Positions 42,931-50,777 of a stretch of DNA of 64,000 nt are shown in pieces; within the stretch, counting starts at the first letter, position 1; every line of letters begins with the position of its first letter. Where the stretch lies: the NCBI GenBank assembly GCA_025361565.1, contig JANYKN010000089.1:62001-126000 (forward strand), in the 5' to 3' direction. The stretch is from Bacteroidota bacterium. GTDB taxonomy: Bacteria > Bacteroidota > Bacteroidia > Bacteroidales > NBLH01. A model generated the notes under the pieces. It ran no database searches. It saw nothing but the letters and a program-made list of their open reading frames with translations, and was not told the DNA's origin. The position numbers and the translations under genes were made by a program.

Positions 42931-44064
42931 TTATTCTTTTTCATTGATTTTTAAGTTATTGTTAATAAACTGATCGATATAATTTACATTTCGTGGATCA
43001 GCTTTCGATTCTTTTATTTTTATAACTTTTAAAGGTTCATTAATGACCTTTTCAACATTAAAAGAGATACATCTTAAGTCGATATGATTTATTTTTGGAA
43101 GAAATCGAAGGGTATTATTCGATACATGATTTAAAAAATATTGATTTCCAACTAGTTTGTATGATGTTTCATAGGAAGTTATACTTATTGGAATTGAATT
43201 TATTGTACTAATTGTGAAATGGCCTGTCTTTTCAATTGAATTTGTATTAAGGTTGATTAAAAGATATTTAAATATATTTGAAATATCCTCATTTTCTTTC
43301 GATACATTAATAGTGACTTTAGGATTTTTTCTTTTTTGATCAATCATTGAATAAGTTCGAGAGCTTACTAAAATTAAATAATTCGAACTATCCTTCTTAT
43401 AAGCTTTGAAATATTTAAAATCATCAGGGACATGGAGTTCAGATTTCTCATCACGTTTACTCCAAATTCGTCGATCGACCCCCAATTCTTTAGAATAAGG
43501 ACAATTATACATTCGTAAAAAATCCAAATCAAGAGAATAATAGAGATTGCTATATTCCCCTCCCAAGGATTTAGTCCATGTGTCGTAAACGGTAGGTGAA
43601 ATATTTGGGGATTTATGAACAAAGTCACAATTTTCGGTATGCGTTAGAATAGGTTGATTACTATTAAAACCATGATCATAAACCAATACTTTTGTTTTAA
43701 TTTGTTCAGTTGAAATTGTGTCGTTCCGCATTTCATTTTCACTATAAGATCCAACTAGATTGAAAGCTTGTTTTGAATAATAAATGGATTGTTTTATATT
43801 TAAGACCAGTTTTGCAAGATCATTAGCAGATTTTCCTTGCAATTTTATTATACTATCAATGTCTAATTGAGGATATATACTCCAGTAGAGTGTATCTAAC
43901 TGAACAAATTTAGAATATCTATAAAGTAGATTTATACTTAAGCTATCTATAGGTAAACTGGATACAACATTATTATTTTGAACCTTAATATTAACAATAT
44001 GTTCATTTTGTCCTGTTATAGACAATGCCGATAAATAGATTATTAAAAGAAATATTATCTTCAT
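42931..44064 (-). CDS. Exported protein of unknown function, 377 aa, within peptide locus
   Basis: Not recognised. Residues 1-18 form a signal peptide (M-K-I-I-F-L-L-I-I-Y then L-S-I-T-G-Q), so the mature protein is in the periplasm or outside. The remainder is a soluble, beta-rich, Asn/Ser/Tyr-rich protein with two cysteine pairs too sparse to be diagnostic (near E-N-C-D-F, Y-N-C-P-Y, R-C-I-S). No catalytic motif stands out. It lies between precursor B and precursor A in the same direction, 292 and 122 bases from them. It could be an accessory for export or a carrier, or an immunity factor, but this is inference only. Confidence 0.6.
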   Translation of the reverse strand: MKIIFLLIIYLSALSITGQNEHIVNIKVQNNNVVSSLPIDSLSINLLYRYSKFVQLDTLYWSIYPQLDIDSIIKLQGKSANDLAKLVLNIKQSIYYSKQAFNLVGSYSENEMRNDTISTEQIKTKVLVYDHGFNSNQPILTHTENCDFVHKSPNISPTVYDTWTKSLGGEYSNLYYSLDLDFLRMYNCPYSKELGVDRRIWSKRDEKSELHVPDDFKYFKAYKKDSSNYLILVSSRTYSMIDQKRKNPKVTINVSKENEDISNIFKYLLINLNTNSIEKTGHFTISTINSIPISITSYETSYKLVGNQYFLNHVSNNTLRFLPKINHIDLRCISFNVEKVINEPLKVIKIKESKADPRNVNYIDQFINNNLKINEKE

Positions 44065-44300
44065 CTTAAAATTTTATAACTAGTATAATTAAAATAGGAA
44101 TTTTCTATTTTCCAAAAATTATATTTGAAAAGTAGCTAAATATATCTTACTGGGTATCTCTTTTACTCATCTAAATAAATGAGGAAATATTATGTATTGA
44201 ATCCCACTAAATCAAGATTGATTTAACGAATAATTGTTTTTTAATTATACAATTATTTGCTTAATAGGTTTCATAATTTGTTATGTTTCCTTTAAAATAT

Positions 44301-44322
44301 AAAAAGCTTAGATGAGCTAAGA
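44301..44322 (-). terminator. Weak terminator behind precursor B
   Basis: CTTAG and CTAAG pair around a five-base loop with five T next on the minus strand, 35 bases beyond the precursor B stop. Confidence 0.45.
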
Positions 44323-44356
44323 GGATACCTAGTTTAATCTTTTATTAGTTTAGGTT

Positions 44357-44560
44357 CTAATAACAACCGCCCATCCAACTGCCTGACACATCTTGGAAGT
44401 CTCCTCCAACATTAACGAATGACCAATTACAACAAGACGCAGAAAGACAAACATTAGCCCAATCTAGTACTTCGGCCCAAGTAAGTCCACCATCAACGAT
44501 TTTCACTTCCAATGCATCCATTTCCTGAACGCCCATTGCATTTAAATCAAAGTTTTTCAT
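44357..44560 (-). CDS. Double-glycine leader peptide precursor B (Cys-rich core)
   Basis: 67-aa precursor. Its leader begins with the same M-K-N-F-D-L-N-A-M-G-V-Q-E-M-D-A as precursor A, then L-E-V-K-I-V-D-G-G ending at residue 25. The 42-aa core is entirely different: L-T-W-A-E-V-L-D-W-A-N-V with four cysteines (C38, C43, C44, C66) and a Gly/Ser/Trp-rich C-terminus (V-S-G-S-W-M-G-G-C-Y). Two disulfides are possible, or a modification not encoded nearby. The core has no resemblance to known bacteriocins that I can name. It is upstream of the exported 377-aa gene and downstream of the LytTR gene. Confidence 0.85.
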   Translation of the reverse strand: MKNFDLNAMGVQEMDALEVKIVDGGLTWAEVLDWANVCLSASCCNWSFVNVGGDFQDVSGSWMGGCY

Positions 44561-44590
44561 GTTTGTAAAAATTTAAAGTTAAAAAATTAT
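44514..44590 (-). repeat. 77-bp exact duplicate, copy B (leader + 5' UTR)
   Basis: Exact copy of 42763-42839. Together they show two precursor genes built on one leader/5' UTR cassette with different cores. Confidence 0.97.
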
Positions 44591-44696
44591 TTTACTGTTT
44601 TGAATAATTTGTTCGAACGCTTATTCGCAGATAAAAATAATTTAATATTCTTTTTAATCAAGCTTTGATATTGACTACTTTGTGGCAGACTATGTT

Positions 44697-45062
44697 TCAA
44701 TTTGTGAGAAGTATGGGTTTTGCCTTTGAGCCAAATGCAATTGATTCAATTTCTTTTGCAATTTTCTTATCAGGATATATTATTTCGTTGTTTGCTAATA
44801 ATATTTCTGGTGAATTACCAATTTTTATTTCGATACAATGATGGATATTAATACTTATGCTTCGGTTAACACGGTAAAAAGTCGATTTACAAAGCATTTG
44901 CTCAATTTCTTTTAATGGTTTTGAAATAATGAAGGTTTGGCCATCGGCTAGTTTTAATGTCGTGTACGAATTATCAGCTTTTAAATAAATGATCTGATCT
45001 GTGCAAAACTTTCTTTTCCTATTTCTGGCTATCGTCAATACTATAAATTCATTGGTTTTCAT
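44697..45062 (-). CDS. LytTR-domain DNA-binding regulator
   Basis: Stand-alone LytTR-type transcription factor of 121 aa from the ATG at 45060-45062. The frame continues upstream to a GTG at 45182, but those 40 codons come from the large palindrome and look unrelated. The LytTR domain (residues about 15-112) has Q-I-I-Y-L-K-A-D-N-S-Y-T-T-L-K-L, F-I-I-S-K-P-L-K-E-I-E-Q-M-L and F-Y-R-V-N-R-S-I-S-I-N-I-H-H-C. There is no receiver domain or membrane segment. LytTR regulators often control bacteriocin and quorum operons; it is transcribed toward the peptide genes and is their probable regulator. Confidence 0.88.
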   Translation of the reverse strand: MKTNEFIVLTIARNRKRKFCTDQIIYLKADNSYTTLKLADGQTFIISKPLKEIEQMLCKSTFYRVNRSISINIHHCIEIKIGNSPEILLANNEIIYPDKKIAKEIESIAFGSKAKPILLTN

Positions 45063-45156
45063 TGGTTTGCTTGTTTTGGTTTTTATAAAAGAAATTCTTA
45101 GTCCATCATATATCCCAAAGCCAATAAAATAATCAGCGTGGGACATATACCAATCA

Positions 45157-45266
45157 GTAGCCGAGGGACGACCAAGCCCCACACAACAGAAAAGATAAAG
45201 CCCACGCCTTGCGTGAGCGTTTATCCAATCATTGTTGTGCTTATTGTTTTGGTCGTTTTCGGCTAC
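45157..45266. repeat. Large nested imperfect palindrome upstream of LytTR gene
   Basis: Successive complementary pairs nest around one centre: GTAGCCGAGGGACGACCAA (45157-45175) with TTGGTCGTTTTCGGCTAC (45249-45266); ACACAACA (45181) with TTGTTGTG (about 45232); GATAAA with TTTATC; and CACGC-CTT-GCGTG in the middle (about 45203-45215). Weaker complementarity extends outward to about 45125 and 45295. Open frames through it on both strands are by-products. It could be an interspersed element or a structured RNA. Confidence 0.75.
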
Positions 45267-45623
45267 AAGATTGCTAAACGCAATATTTTATATGTTTTTA
45301 TTTTAATGTATCCATTCAGTTTTATTTAGTGATGTACAAAAATACGATTTTTTTTAGGTATTAACGGTATTAGGTAAATATTTAAACTATTTTGGACACC
45401 TGCAATTTTGACTATTTCCTTTTTTCAGAATTTGAAAGGCGAATTGAAAAATTAATTGAATACCTTATTTGTTACGATCGTTTTTAGTGGTATCCTTTAT
45501 TTTTATTACTTTAATTTAGTAGAACAGTAGTTAGAAAGTCGGATGATAAAGCAGAATATTTGGATACTTTTGCAAACATTAAATAAAAAAATAATACATA
45601 ATATATTAAAAACAAACACATAC
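45267..45623. other. AT-rich region before thiamine pyrophosphokinase
   Basis: No gene supported. TACTTTTG at 45565-45572 is a -7-type element placing a transcription start near 45579, which lies inside the longest frame of the next gene and so supports the internal ATG at 45624. No convincing -33 box is seen. Confidence 0.45.
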
Positions 45624-46256
45624 ATGAACAACAGACAATTTTCGAAAACTGTAATTTTAGGAAATGGAATTTTTCCGGACCACCCAATAACACTTCAAAT
45701 TTTGAATAACGCCCAAACAATCATTTGTTGCGATGGTGCTGCCAATGAGTTAATTGCAAATGGAATGATTCCTTCGGTGATTGTTGGCGATATGGACTCA
45801 ATTTCTGAAGAGAACAGTGTTAAATTTAAAAGTATTATGGTACGGATTCCGGAACAAGATACCAATGATCAGACAAAAGCAATTGGATGGGCATTGAAAA
45901 AAGGATTTACAGATGTTGTTATTTTAGGTAATACGGGTAAGCGTGAAGATCATACCATAGCAAATATTTCTTTGCTTGGCGATTATTCAAAAAAACTGAA
46001 AATTTGTGCTGTCACCAACAATGGCATTTTTACACCTATTTCCGGCAATACTGATTTTGCTTCTTTTCCCGGAGAACAAGTATCAATATTTAGTTTTGTA
46101 AATGGTACAAAAATTTCATCTAAGAATTTAAAATATGAATTGGACAATTTAACACTTGATTCTCTGTGGATGGGAACACTAAATGAATCCTTGGGTGATA
46201 ATTTTTCACTAAATTTTGAATGCGGAAATTTGATAGTTTTTCAATCATTTAGTTAG
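45624..46256 (+). CDS. thiN: Thiamine pyrophosphokinase
   Basis: Transfers pyrophosphate from ATP to thiamine, making the cofactor TPP. The 210-aa protein from the ATG at 45624 has C-C-D-G-A-A-N, I-V-G-D-M-D-S-I-S with the acidic metal cluster, D-Q-T-K-A-I and G-K-R-E-D-H-T-I-A-N, which are the key motifs of the TPK family. The frame runs upstream to 45543, but those codons overlap a promoter-like -7 box. It converges on the TonB receptor gene (68-base gap). No TPP riboswitch is visible in its leader. Confidence 0.92.
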   Translation: MNNRQFSKTVILGNGIFPDHPITLQILNNAQTIICCDGAANELIANGMIPSVIVGDMDSISEENSVKFKSIMVRIPEQDTNDQTKAIGWALKKGFTDVVILGNTGKREDHTIANISLLGDYSKKLKICAVTNNGIFTPISGNTDFASFPGEQVSIFSFVNGTKISSKNLKYELDNLTLDSLWMGTLNESLGDNFSLNFECGNLIVFQSFS

Positions 46257-46324
46257 GTATAAGGTTATCAACTTTTATATTCTATTGGCCTATTTTTACT
46301 AGCTCAAGGTAATTGTACAATTTT

Positions 46325-48619
46325 TCATTTTGATAAATGATATCCAATCTCCAAAATAACAAAACGACCGGGCGATAATCCATTTTTCTTGTCTACGTAT
46401 TGATTATCAAGTATATTTTGAACATCAAGTGTCAGGTTGAATTGTTTAAATTGTTTTTGTAACCGGATATCAATAGTTGTATATGCATCCAGTTTTTCAG
46501 TGTTGTATTCATCTGCCCACATAGCTCCTATGTAATTGGAAACCAAATTAACATTAATAATTTTATTGCTGAAGAAAATTCCGCAATAAGCTTGGTGGGG
46601 AGGGGTTTCAGCAATAAATTTATTGGTCAGGTCGTCTTGTGGATTATTATTTGTTGAAGTAAATTCGACAATCCTGGAATTATTGTAAGTATAATTGGCT
46701 TTTAGCGATAAATTCTCAACAATTTTCCAATCCACAGAAGTTTCAACACCATAAATTCCTGCCGTACCAAGGTTTTCCCTTTTTAATACTGGCTTATCAA
46801 CATCCACCGTATCGCCGGTATGTGCAAAATATTGGAAATCTTTACCCAATGAATAATAGGTTGATAATTGAAATTTAAGATTATCCGTTGGCATAAAATC
46901 AAATCCAATTTCATAATTTATCAGGGTTTCAGGTTTCAGGTATGGATTTGCAATTTTAAAACCTTTACTCACTTTTCGCGAACTTACCATATCGTCTAAT
47001 GTTGGAGGCATAAAACCGGTTGAAAAAGAAAGATATGTTCTCAGTTTTGTATTAAACTTGTAGGCCAAAGCAATTTTAGGGCTTAAATTTGACCAACTTG
47101 TTTCTTCGAAATTTTCCGACAATTGTGAGTCAAATGCAGTTACTGGGGTTGGATCTTCCACATTCAGAAATCCATTTTTGAATTCTGCCAAATCAACCCT
47201 TAATCCCAGGGTAAGTATCATTTTATCATCTAAAAATTTTGATTCGTTCTGCAAAAACAAAGCATAATAATTGATATCACCGCCGCGCTCGAAATAATCT
47301 GTTGATGTAAAATAGATATCTTCGGCCAACATGCTGCCATGTTTATAATCAGAACCAAACGACAGTTCATTATTTTTAGTTAATTTTTTAACCATATTAA
47401 GCCAAAAGCCAAAATCTTCTGAAAACTGCACCCTGTCATATAATTTATAGCTATCACCGGTTTCATTTAGTCGCTCAGAATGTTGGTAATAGTCTTGTCT
47501 ATGATAAAATGATTTTAGATAAATATATGTTTTGCCAACTTTTCCTGTATATGCTCCCTGGTATTGTTGTGTTGTATATTTCTCATACGAACCGTCTTTT
47601 TCGTATATTTTTATACCCTCGTCGCGCTTGTCATCGTAATATTGAAATCGCAAATCAATTTTATTATTTTTATTGATTTGATAACCAGTAGTTAAATTCA
47701 AACTGTATTCATTGAGTCCCAATTTGGCATCAGTGCTATCTCTTTCATTGTCAGGTACAATAATATAACCATCACCTTGCCTGTAAAATGCATTTGTTGA
47801 CCAATAAAAGCCTTTTTGGTCTTTGATATAGTTACCTCCGATATTTATTTTACCTCCAATTGTATTATAGGTTCCACCAAATAAGGATGCTTCAGCATCA
47901 AATAGATTTTGCTCCTTTTTTGTTAAGATATTGATAACACCCCCCATTGAGTTATTTCCATAAAGAGCTGATGCCGGCCCTTTAAGTACTTCTATTCTTT
48001 CTATTTGGCCCGATTCAATTAAATGCCAGTTAATTCCTCCTCCTGCCGATAAATTGAGAGGAACTCCATCTAAAAGCACCAGTACGCGTGCTGTGCCATC
48101 CAAACCGCGCATGGTAACACTCGAATTTTTAGAAAATATACCCCAACTGCGGTTTACATATACATTTGGAATGGAATGTAAATAATTATCAATATTGGTG
48201 TTAGGGTAATTGTTGAGATCATCTTCTGTAAGGTTATCAATTCTTCCAGAAACATCTTCTGTCAACTTTTTCTGCCTCATGGCTGTAACATTTATTTGAC
48301 CAAATTGATTTAACCTTTCAACCAATTTTATTTGGATTGGCGGATTAATTTGCGAGGAAATGCTAATTGTCAAAATCGTATCATTAAAAGCAATATGGGA
48401 AATCTTCACCAGATATTCACCTGGAAGCAAATTTGCCATTTTAAAATACCCATTTTCGTCACTTGAACAACCTTGTTTGGTTTGGCTAAAATAAATATTT
48501 GCATTAGCGATGGGCTGATCATTTATTTGATTGAGAATCCGGCCTTCAAAATTTTGTTGTGCAATTATAATATTGACACTCAACAATATAATTATAATTG
48601 TCGAAATTATTTTCATCAT
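46325..48619 (-). CDS. TonB-dependent outer-membrane receptor
   Basis: Outer-membrane gated channel of 764 aa. A signal peptide (1-20, ending I-I-A-Q) is followed by a CarboxypepD-regulatory-like domain (about 22-105: F-E-G-R-I-L-N-Q ... G-C-S-S-D-E-N-G-Y-F), a plug domain (about 115-230: V-T-M-R-G-L-D-G-T-A-R-V-L-V-L-L-D-G-V-P-L and V-L-K-G-P-A-S-A-L-Y-G-N-N-S-M-G-G-V-I-N-I-L-T) and a C-terminal beta-barrel ending in aromatic F-V-I-L-E-I-G-Y. There is no SusD partner. Upstream on the same strand are three lipoproteins related to each other, probably its surface or periplasmic partners. The substrate is not evident; siderophore, heme and vitamin receptors look alike at this level. Confidence 0.92.
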   Translation of the reverse strand: MMKIISTIIIILLSVNIIIAQQNFEGRILNQINDQPIANANIYFSQTKQGCSSDENGYFKMANLLPGEYLVKISHIAFNDTILTISISSQINPPIQIKLVERLNQFGQINVTAMRQKKLTEDVSGRIDNLTEDDLNNYPNTNIDNYLHSIPNVYVNRSWGIFSKNSSVTMRGLDGTARVLVLLDGVPLNLSAGGGINWHLIESGQIERIEVLKGPASALYGNNSMGGVINILTKKEQNLFDAEASLFGGTYNTIGGKINIGGNYIKDQKGFYWSTNAFYRQGDGYIIVPDNERDSTDAKLGLNEYSLNLTTGYQINKNNKIDLRFQYYDDKRDEGIKIYEKDGSYEKYTTQQYQGAYTGKVGKTYIYLKSFYHRQDYYQHSERLNETGDSYKLYDRVQFSEDFGFWLNMVKKLTKNNELSFGSDYKHGSMLAEDIYFTSTDYFERGGDINYYALFLQNESKFLDDKMILTLGLRVDLAEFKNGFLNVEDPTPVTAFDSQLSENFEETSWSNLSPKIALAYKFNTKLRTYLSFSTGFMPPTLDDMVSSRKVSKGFKIANPYLKPETLINYEIGFDFMPTDNLKFQLSTYYSLGKDFQYFAHTGDTVDVDKPVLKRENLGTAGIYGVETSVDWKIVENLSLKANYTYNNSRIVEFTSTNNNPQDDLTNKFIAETPPHQAYCGIFFSNKIINVNLVSNYIGAMWADEYNTEKLDAYTTIDIRLQKQFKQFNLTLDVQNILDNQYVDKKNGLSPGRFVILEIGYHLSK

Positions 48620-48630
48620 AAATTTTGGAT

Positions 48631-49500
48631 TTATTGTTGAATGATCAAGCTAAATTGAATGGTGCCATCTGTCTGGCCTGTAACATTTTCTATTTTTATT
48701 ATCCCAAATTTGTTTTCGTTGCTTTGGAAAGCATAATATTGGGCATTTTGAAGTTGTTTCGCTTTTCGGCCTCCGCCAGTAAAAAGGTTGGAAACAATCA
48801 GACTGTCATTGGTGGCTGAATTAAATTCCAAATCATTAATATTGATGCTTGCCCTTGTATAAAAAGTTGTCCTTTTTATTGGCCAGAATTCAGGAGCATC
48901 TGCTCCGACAAAGAGCCCGATTAAGTTTGCTCCAGGTGAGGCAATTGTATTTGCATCGCCAATAGCATCGTAATAATAAACAATATCGATAAGTGATTGA
49001 TTAATAAATGCCTGTGATTGAGTATATAACATGCCATTTGAAAAAGAGAAAAAGCCTCCATAACCGGTATTGTTCTGTGCGCCTAGGATTATGGAACTGT
49101 AGCGTGTAATTTCCGAAAAAGAAGAATCCTGTTTTGTTATTGTAATTGAGATTGTATCTGCTTTGCGTGATTTGTTGCGGATAATAAAGTTAATAATTTC
49201 TATACTATCAAGTGACTTGGTTATTAGAATATTTTCATCGATTTCAGGGATATTAAAGCCTTTGTCTAAAAACCTATCGCCATTGATTTCAACAATGAGA
49301 TTGGTCAAATTTTCACCGTTTGCAGATGTGGCAATAATTCCCACGGTAAATTGCTTTCCTGCACTAATGCTGGTATCGGAATGAACAAATCCTTCAGCTT
49401 CTTTTAATTGTATTATAGGAGCATTTTCTGATAATTCCATTTTATTGCATGAAGCAATAAGTACAATGGCAAAGCACGCAATAAAAATAAGTTTTTTCAA
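48631..49500 (-). CDS. Lipoprotein paralog 1 with GAQ-type C-terminal domain
   Basis: 289-aa lipoprotein: signal peptide with lipobox L-I-A-S-C (lipidated C18). It is related to the next two genes: all have an N-terminal Ig-like beta domain (here one decayed copy, residues about 28-125) and a shared C-terminal domain marked by I-L-G-A-Q-N-N-T, a S-P-G motif and a final K-F-G-I-I-K-I. Its stop lies 12 bases from the TonB receptor start, so these genes form one operon. It probably helps capture the receptor's ligand at the surface, by analogy with receptor/lipoprotein pairs, but no binding motif is known to me. Confidence 0.75.
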   Translation of the reverse strand: MKKLIFIACFAIVLIASCNKMELSENAPIIQLKEAEGFVHSDTSISAGKQFTVGIIATSANGENLTNLIVEINGDRFLDKGFNIPEIDENILITKSLDSIEIINFIIRNKSRKADTISITITKQDSSFSEITRYSSIILGAQNNTGYGGFFSFSNGMLYTQSQAFINQSLIDIVYYYDAIGDANTIASPGANLIGLFVGADAPEFWPIKRTTFYTRASININDLEFNSATNDSLIVSNLFTGGGRKAKQLQNAQYYAFQSNENKFGIIKIENVTGQTDGTIQFSLIIQQ

Positions 49501-49559
49501 TGTTTCAATTATTTTCTTACCAAATATGTTATTGCGGACTGTGTATATACTTTGACTGT

Positions 49560-50432
49560 TTATTGCTGCATTTTCAAGTCAAATGTAATAATGTCCGTTT
49601 CGCTTAATGCTCCGTAAAGAATGAGCATTAGCCCAAACTTTCCATTTTGTGTTTTGAAAGAATATACATTATTGGATTTCAATTCTTTGATATGATTTTT
49701 AGCTTGATCTGCATGGAATGACGAAATCAGCAAATTATCTCTATTCGTTAATTCGAATTGTGCTTTACTAATTGTGGTGGTACAAAATTGAGTAAGATTT
49801 GTTGTTTCCCAAAGATTAAAATCATAAACCCCAAATAAGCTATCTGAGCCCGGTGATGATATAAAACTTTTAGTAAAAAAATCATAGCCACCCAGCAAAT
49901 CGATAAATTTTTGACTTGTATCTGCCTGAGCTTTAAAAAAACTAATATTGTTTGCCAGATTATAATAACTCCCAATTCCAGAATTATTCTGAGCACCAAT
50001 GATGGCATTGATTGTTTTTATATTTCCACCGGAATAATCATTAGAAATCGTTAATTTTAATCTGCTTGTGTTTCCACCGGCATCAATTACTTCAAACTCC
50101 CAGATTTCTTTGGGATTAAGCGATTTTGTTATTTTTTTATTAAATGTCAGGTTTTGACCCATTGCAGCTTCGACAAGGTATGGCTCTCCATTCAAATTGT
50201 CATTGAGATAAGTATTTACAGTTTTAATCAGGTCAGATCCATTCCATACACAATTCAGTCCAATCATTGATGTGTCACCAACCGCAATTGCTGTGTCTAA
50301 TGATAAATATCCAGAATCGATTACAAAGGCCAGAGTCGGGCCACCAACTCCATTTCCATTTTTTTTACATCCAACTGCTAATAGAGCAATTAAAATTGAA
50401 GTCAGAATAGTTTTGAAAATTGCTTTTTTCAT
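49560..50432 (-). CDS. Lipoprotein paralog 2 with GAQ-type C-terminal domain
   Basis: 290-aa lipoprotein with lipobox L-A-V-G-C (C22). One Ig-like unit (about 30-130: V-W-N-G-S-D-L-I-K-T-V-N, W-E-F-E-V-I-D-A-G-G-N) is followed by the shared C-terminal domain (I-I-G-A-Q-N-N-S-G-I-G-S-Y-Y, S-S-P-G-S, K-F-G-L-M-L-I). The Ig unit matches the repeats of the next lipoprotein (W-N-G-T-D-A-M-K-T-L-T and E-I-A-D-A-Q-G). It sits 59 bases upstream of paralog 1, same direction. Confidence 0.75.
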   Translation of the reverse strand: MKKAIFKTILTSILIALLAVGCKKNGNGVGGPTLAFVIDSGYLSLDTAIAVGDTSMIGLNCVWNGSDLIKTVNTYLNDNLNGEPYLVEAAMGQNLTFNKKITKSLNPKEIWEFEVIDAGGNTSRLKLTISNDYSGGNIKTINAIIGAQNNSGIGSYYNLANNISFFKAQADTSQKFIDLLGGYDFFTKSFISSPGSDSLFGVYDFNLWETTNLTQFCTTTISKAQFELTNRDNLLISSFHADQAKNHIKELKSNNVYSFKTQNGKFGLMLILYGALSETDIITFDLKMQQ

Positions 50433-50777
50433 TTTCGAAATTTTAAATTGGTAAAAATATCACTTTATGAAACTTCCATTTTATTAATATCTTTCAAAAT
50501 AAATTAGGAAATACAAAATGGATGTTTATAGAGATCAATTAATTAACTAAAAAAATATGTTTGTTAGATTTACAATATAACGAATATATTTGAATATTGC
50601 TTTTATCTCATTTTCATATTTTTACTTTAGTTGCCAATTATTTTCTTTATATAGCATTGATTCAATTATTTTTGACTTAAAAATATAACTGCGAATCATT
50701 TATGATTAAGCTTAAATATAAAAAATAAGCTATAGTGAAAGTTTTTGCACTACAGCTTATTTTTATTATTAATTATT

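Noticed and set aside
42931-44064. Reading the 377-aa exported protein as a toxin or adhesin
   Set aside because: No toxin domain, repeat or sorting signal is visible; naming a function would be a guess.
45138-45329. 63-codon frame on the plus strand with a hydrophobic stretch
   Set aside because: It reads through the large palindrome; hydrophobicity results from the repeated AT-rich arms, and there is no promoter or conservation evidence.
45267-45623. TPP riboswitch upstream of the thiamine pyrophosphokinase or TonB receptor genes
   Set aside because: The conserved CTGAGA and ACCTGA blocks are not found in the leaders, and the two genes converge rather than share an operon.
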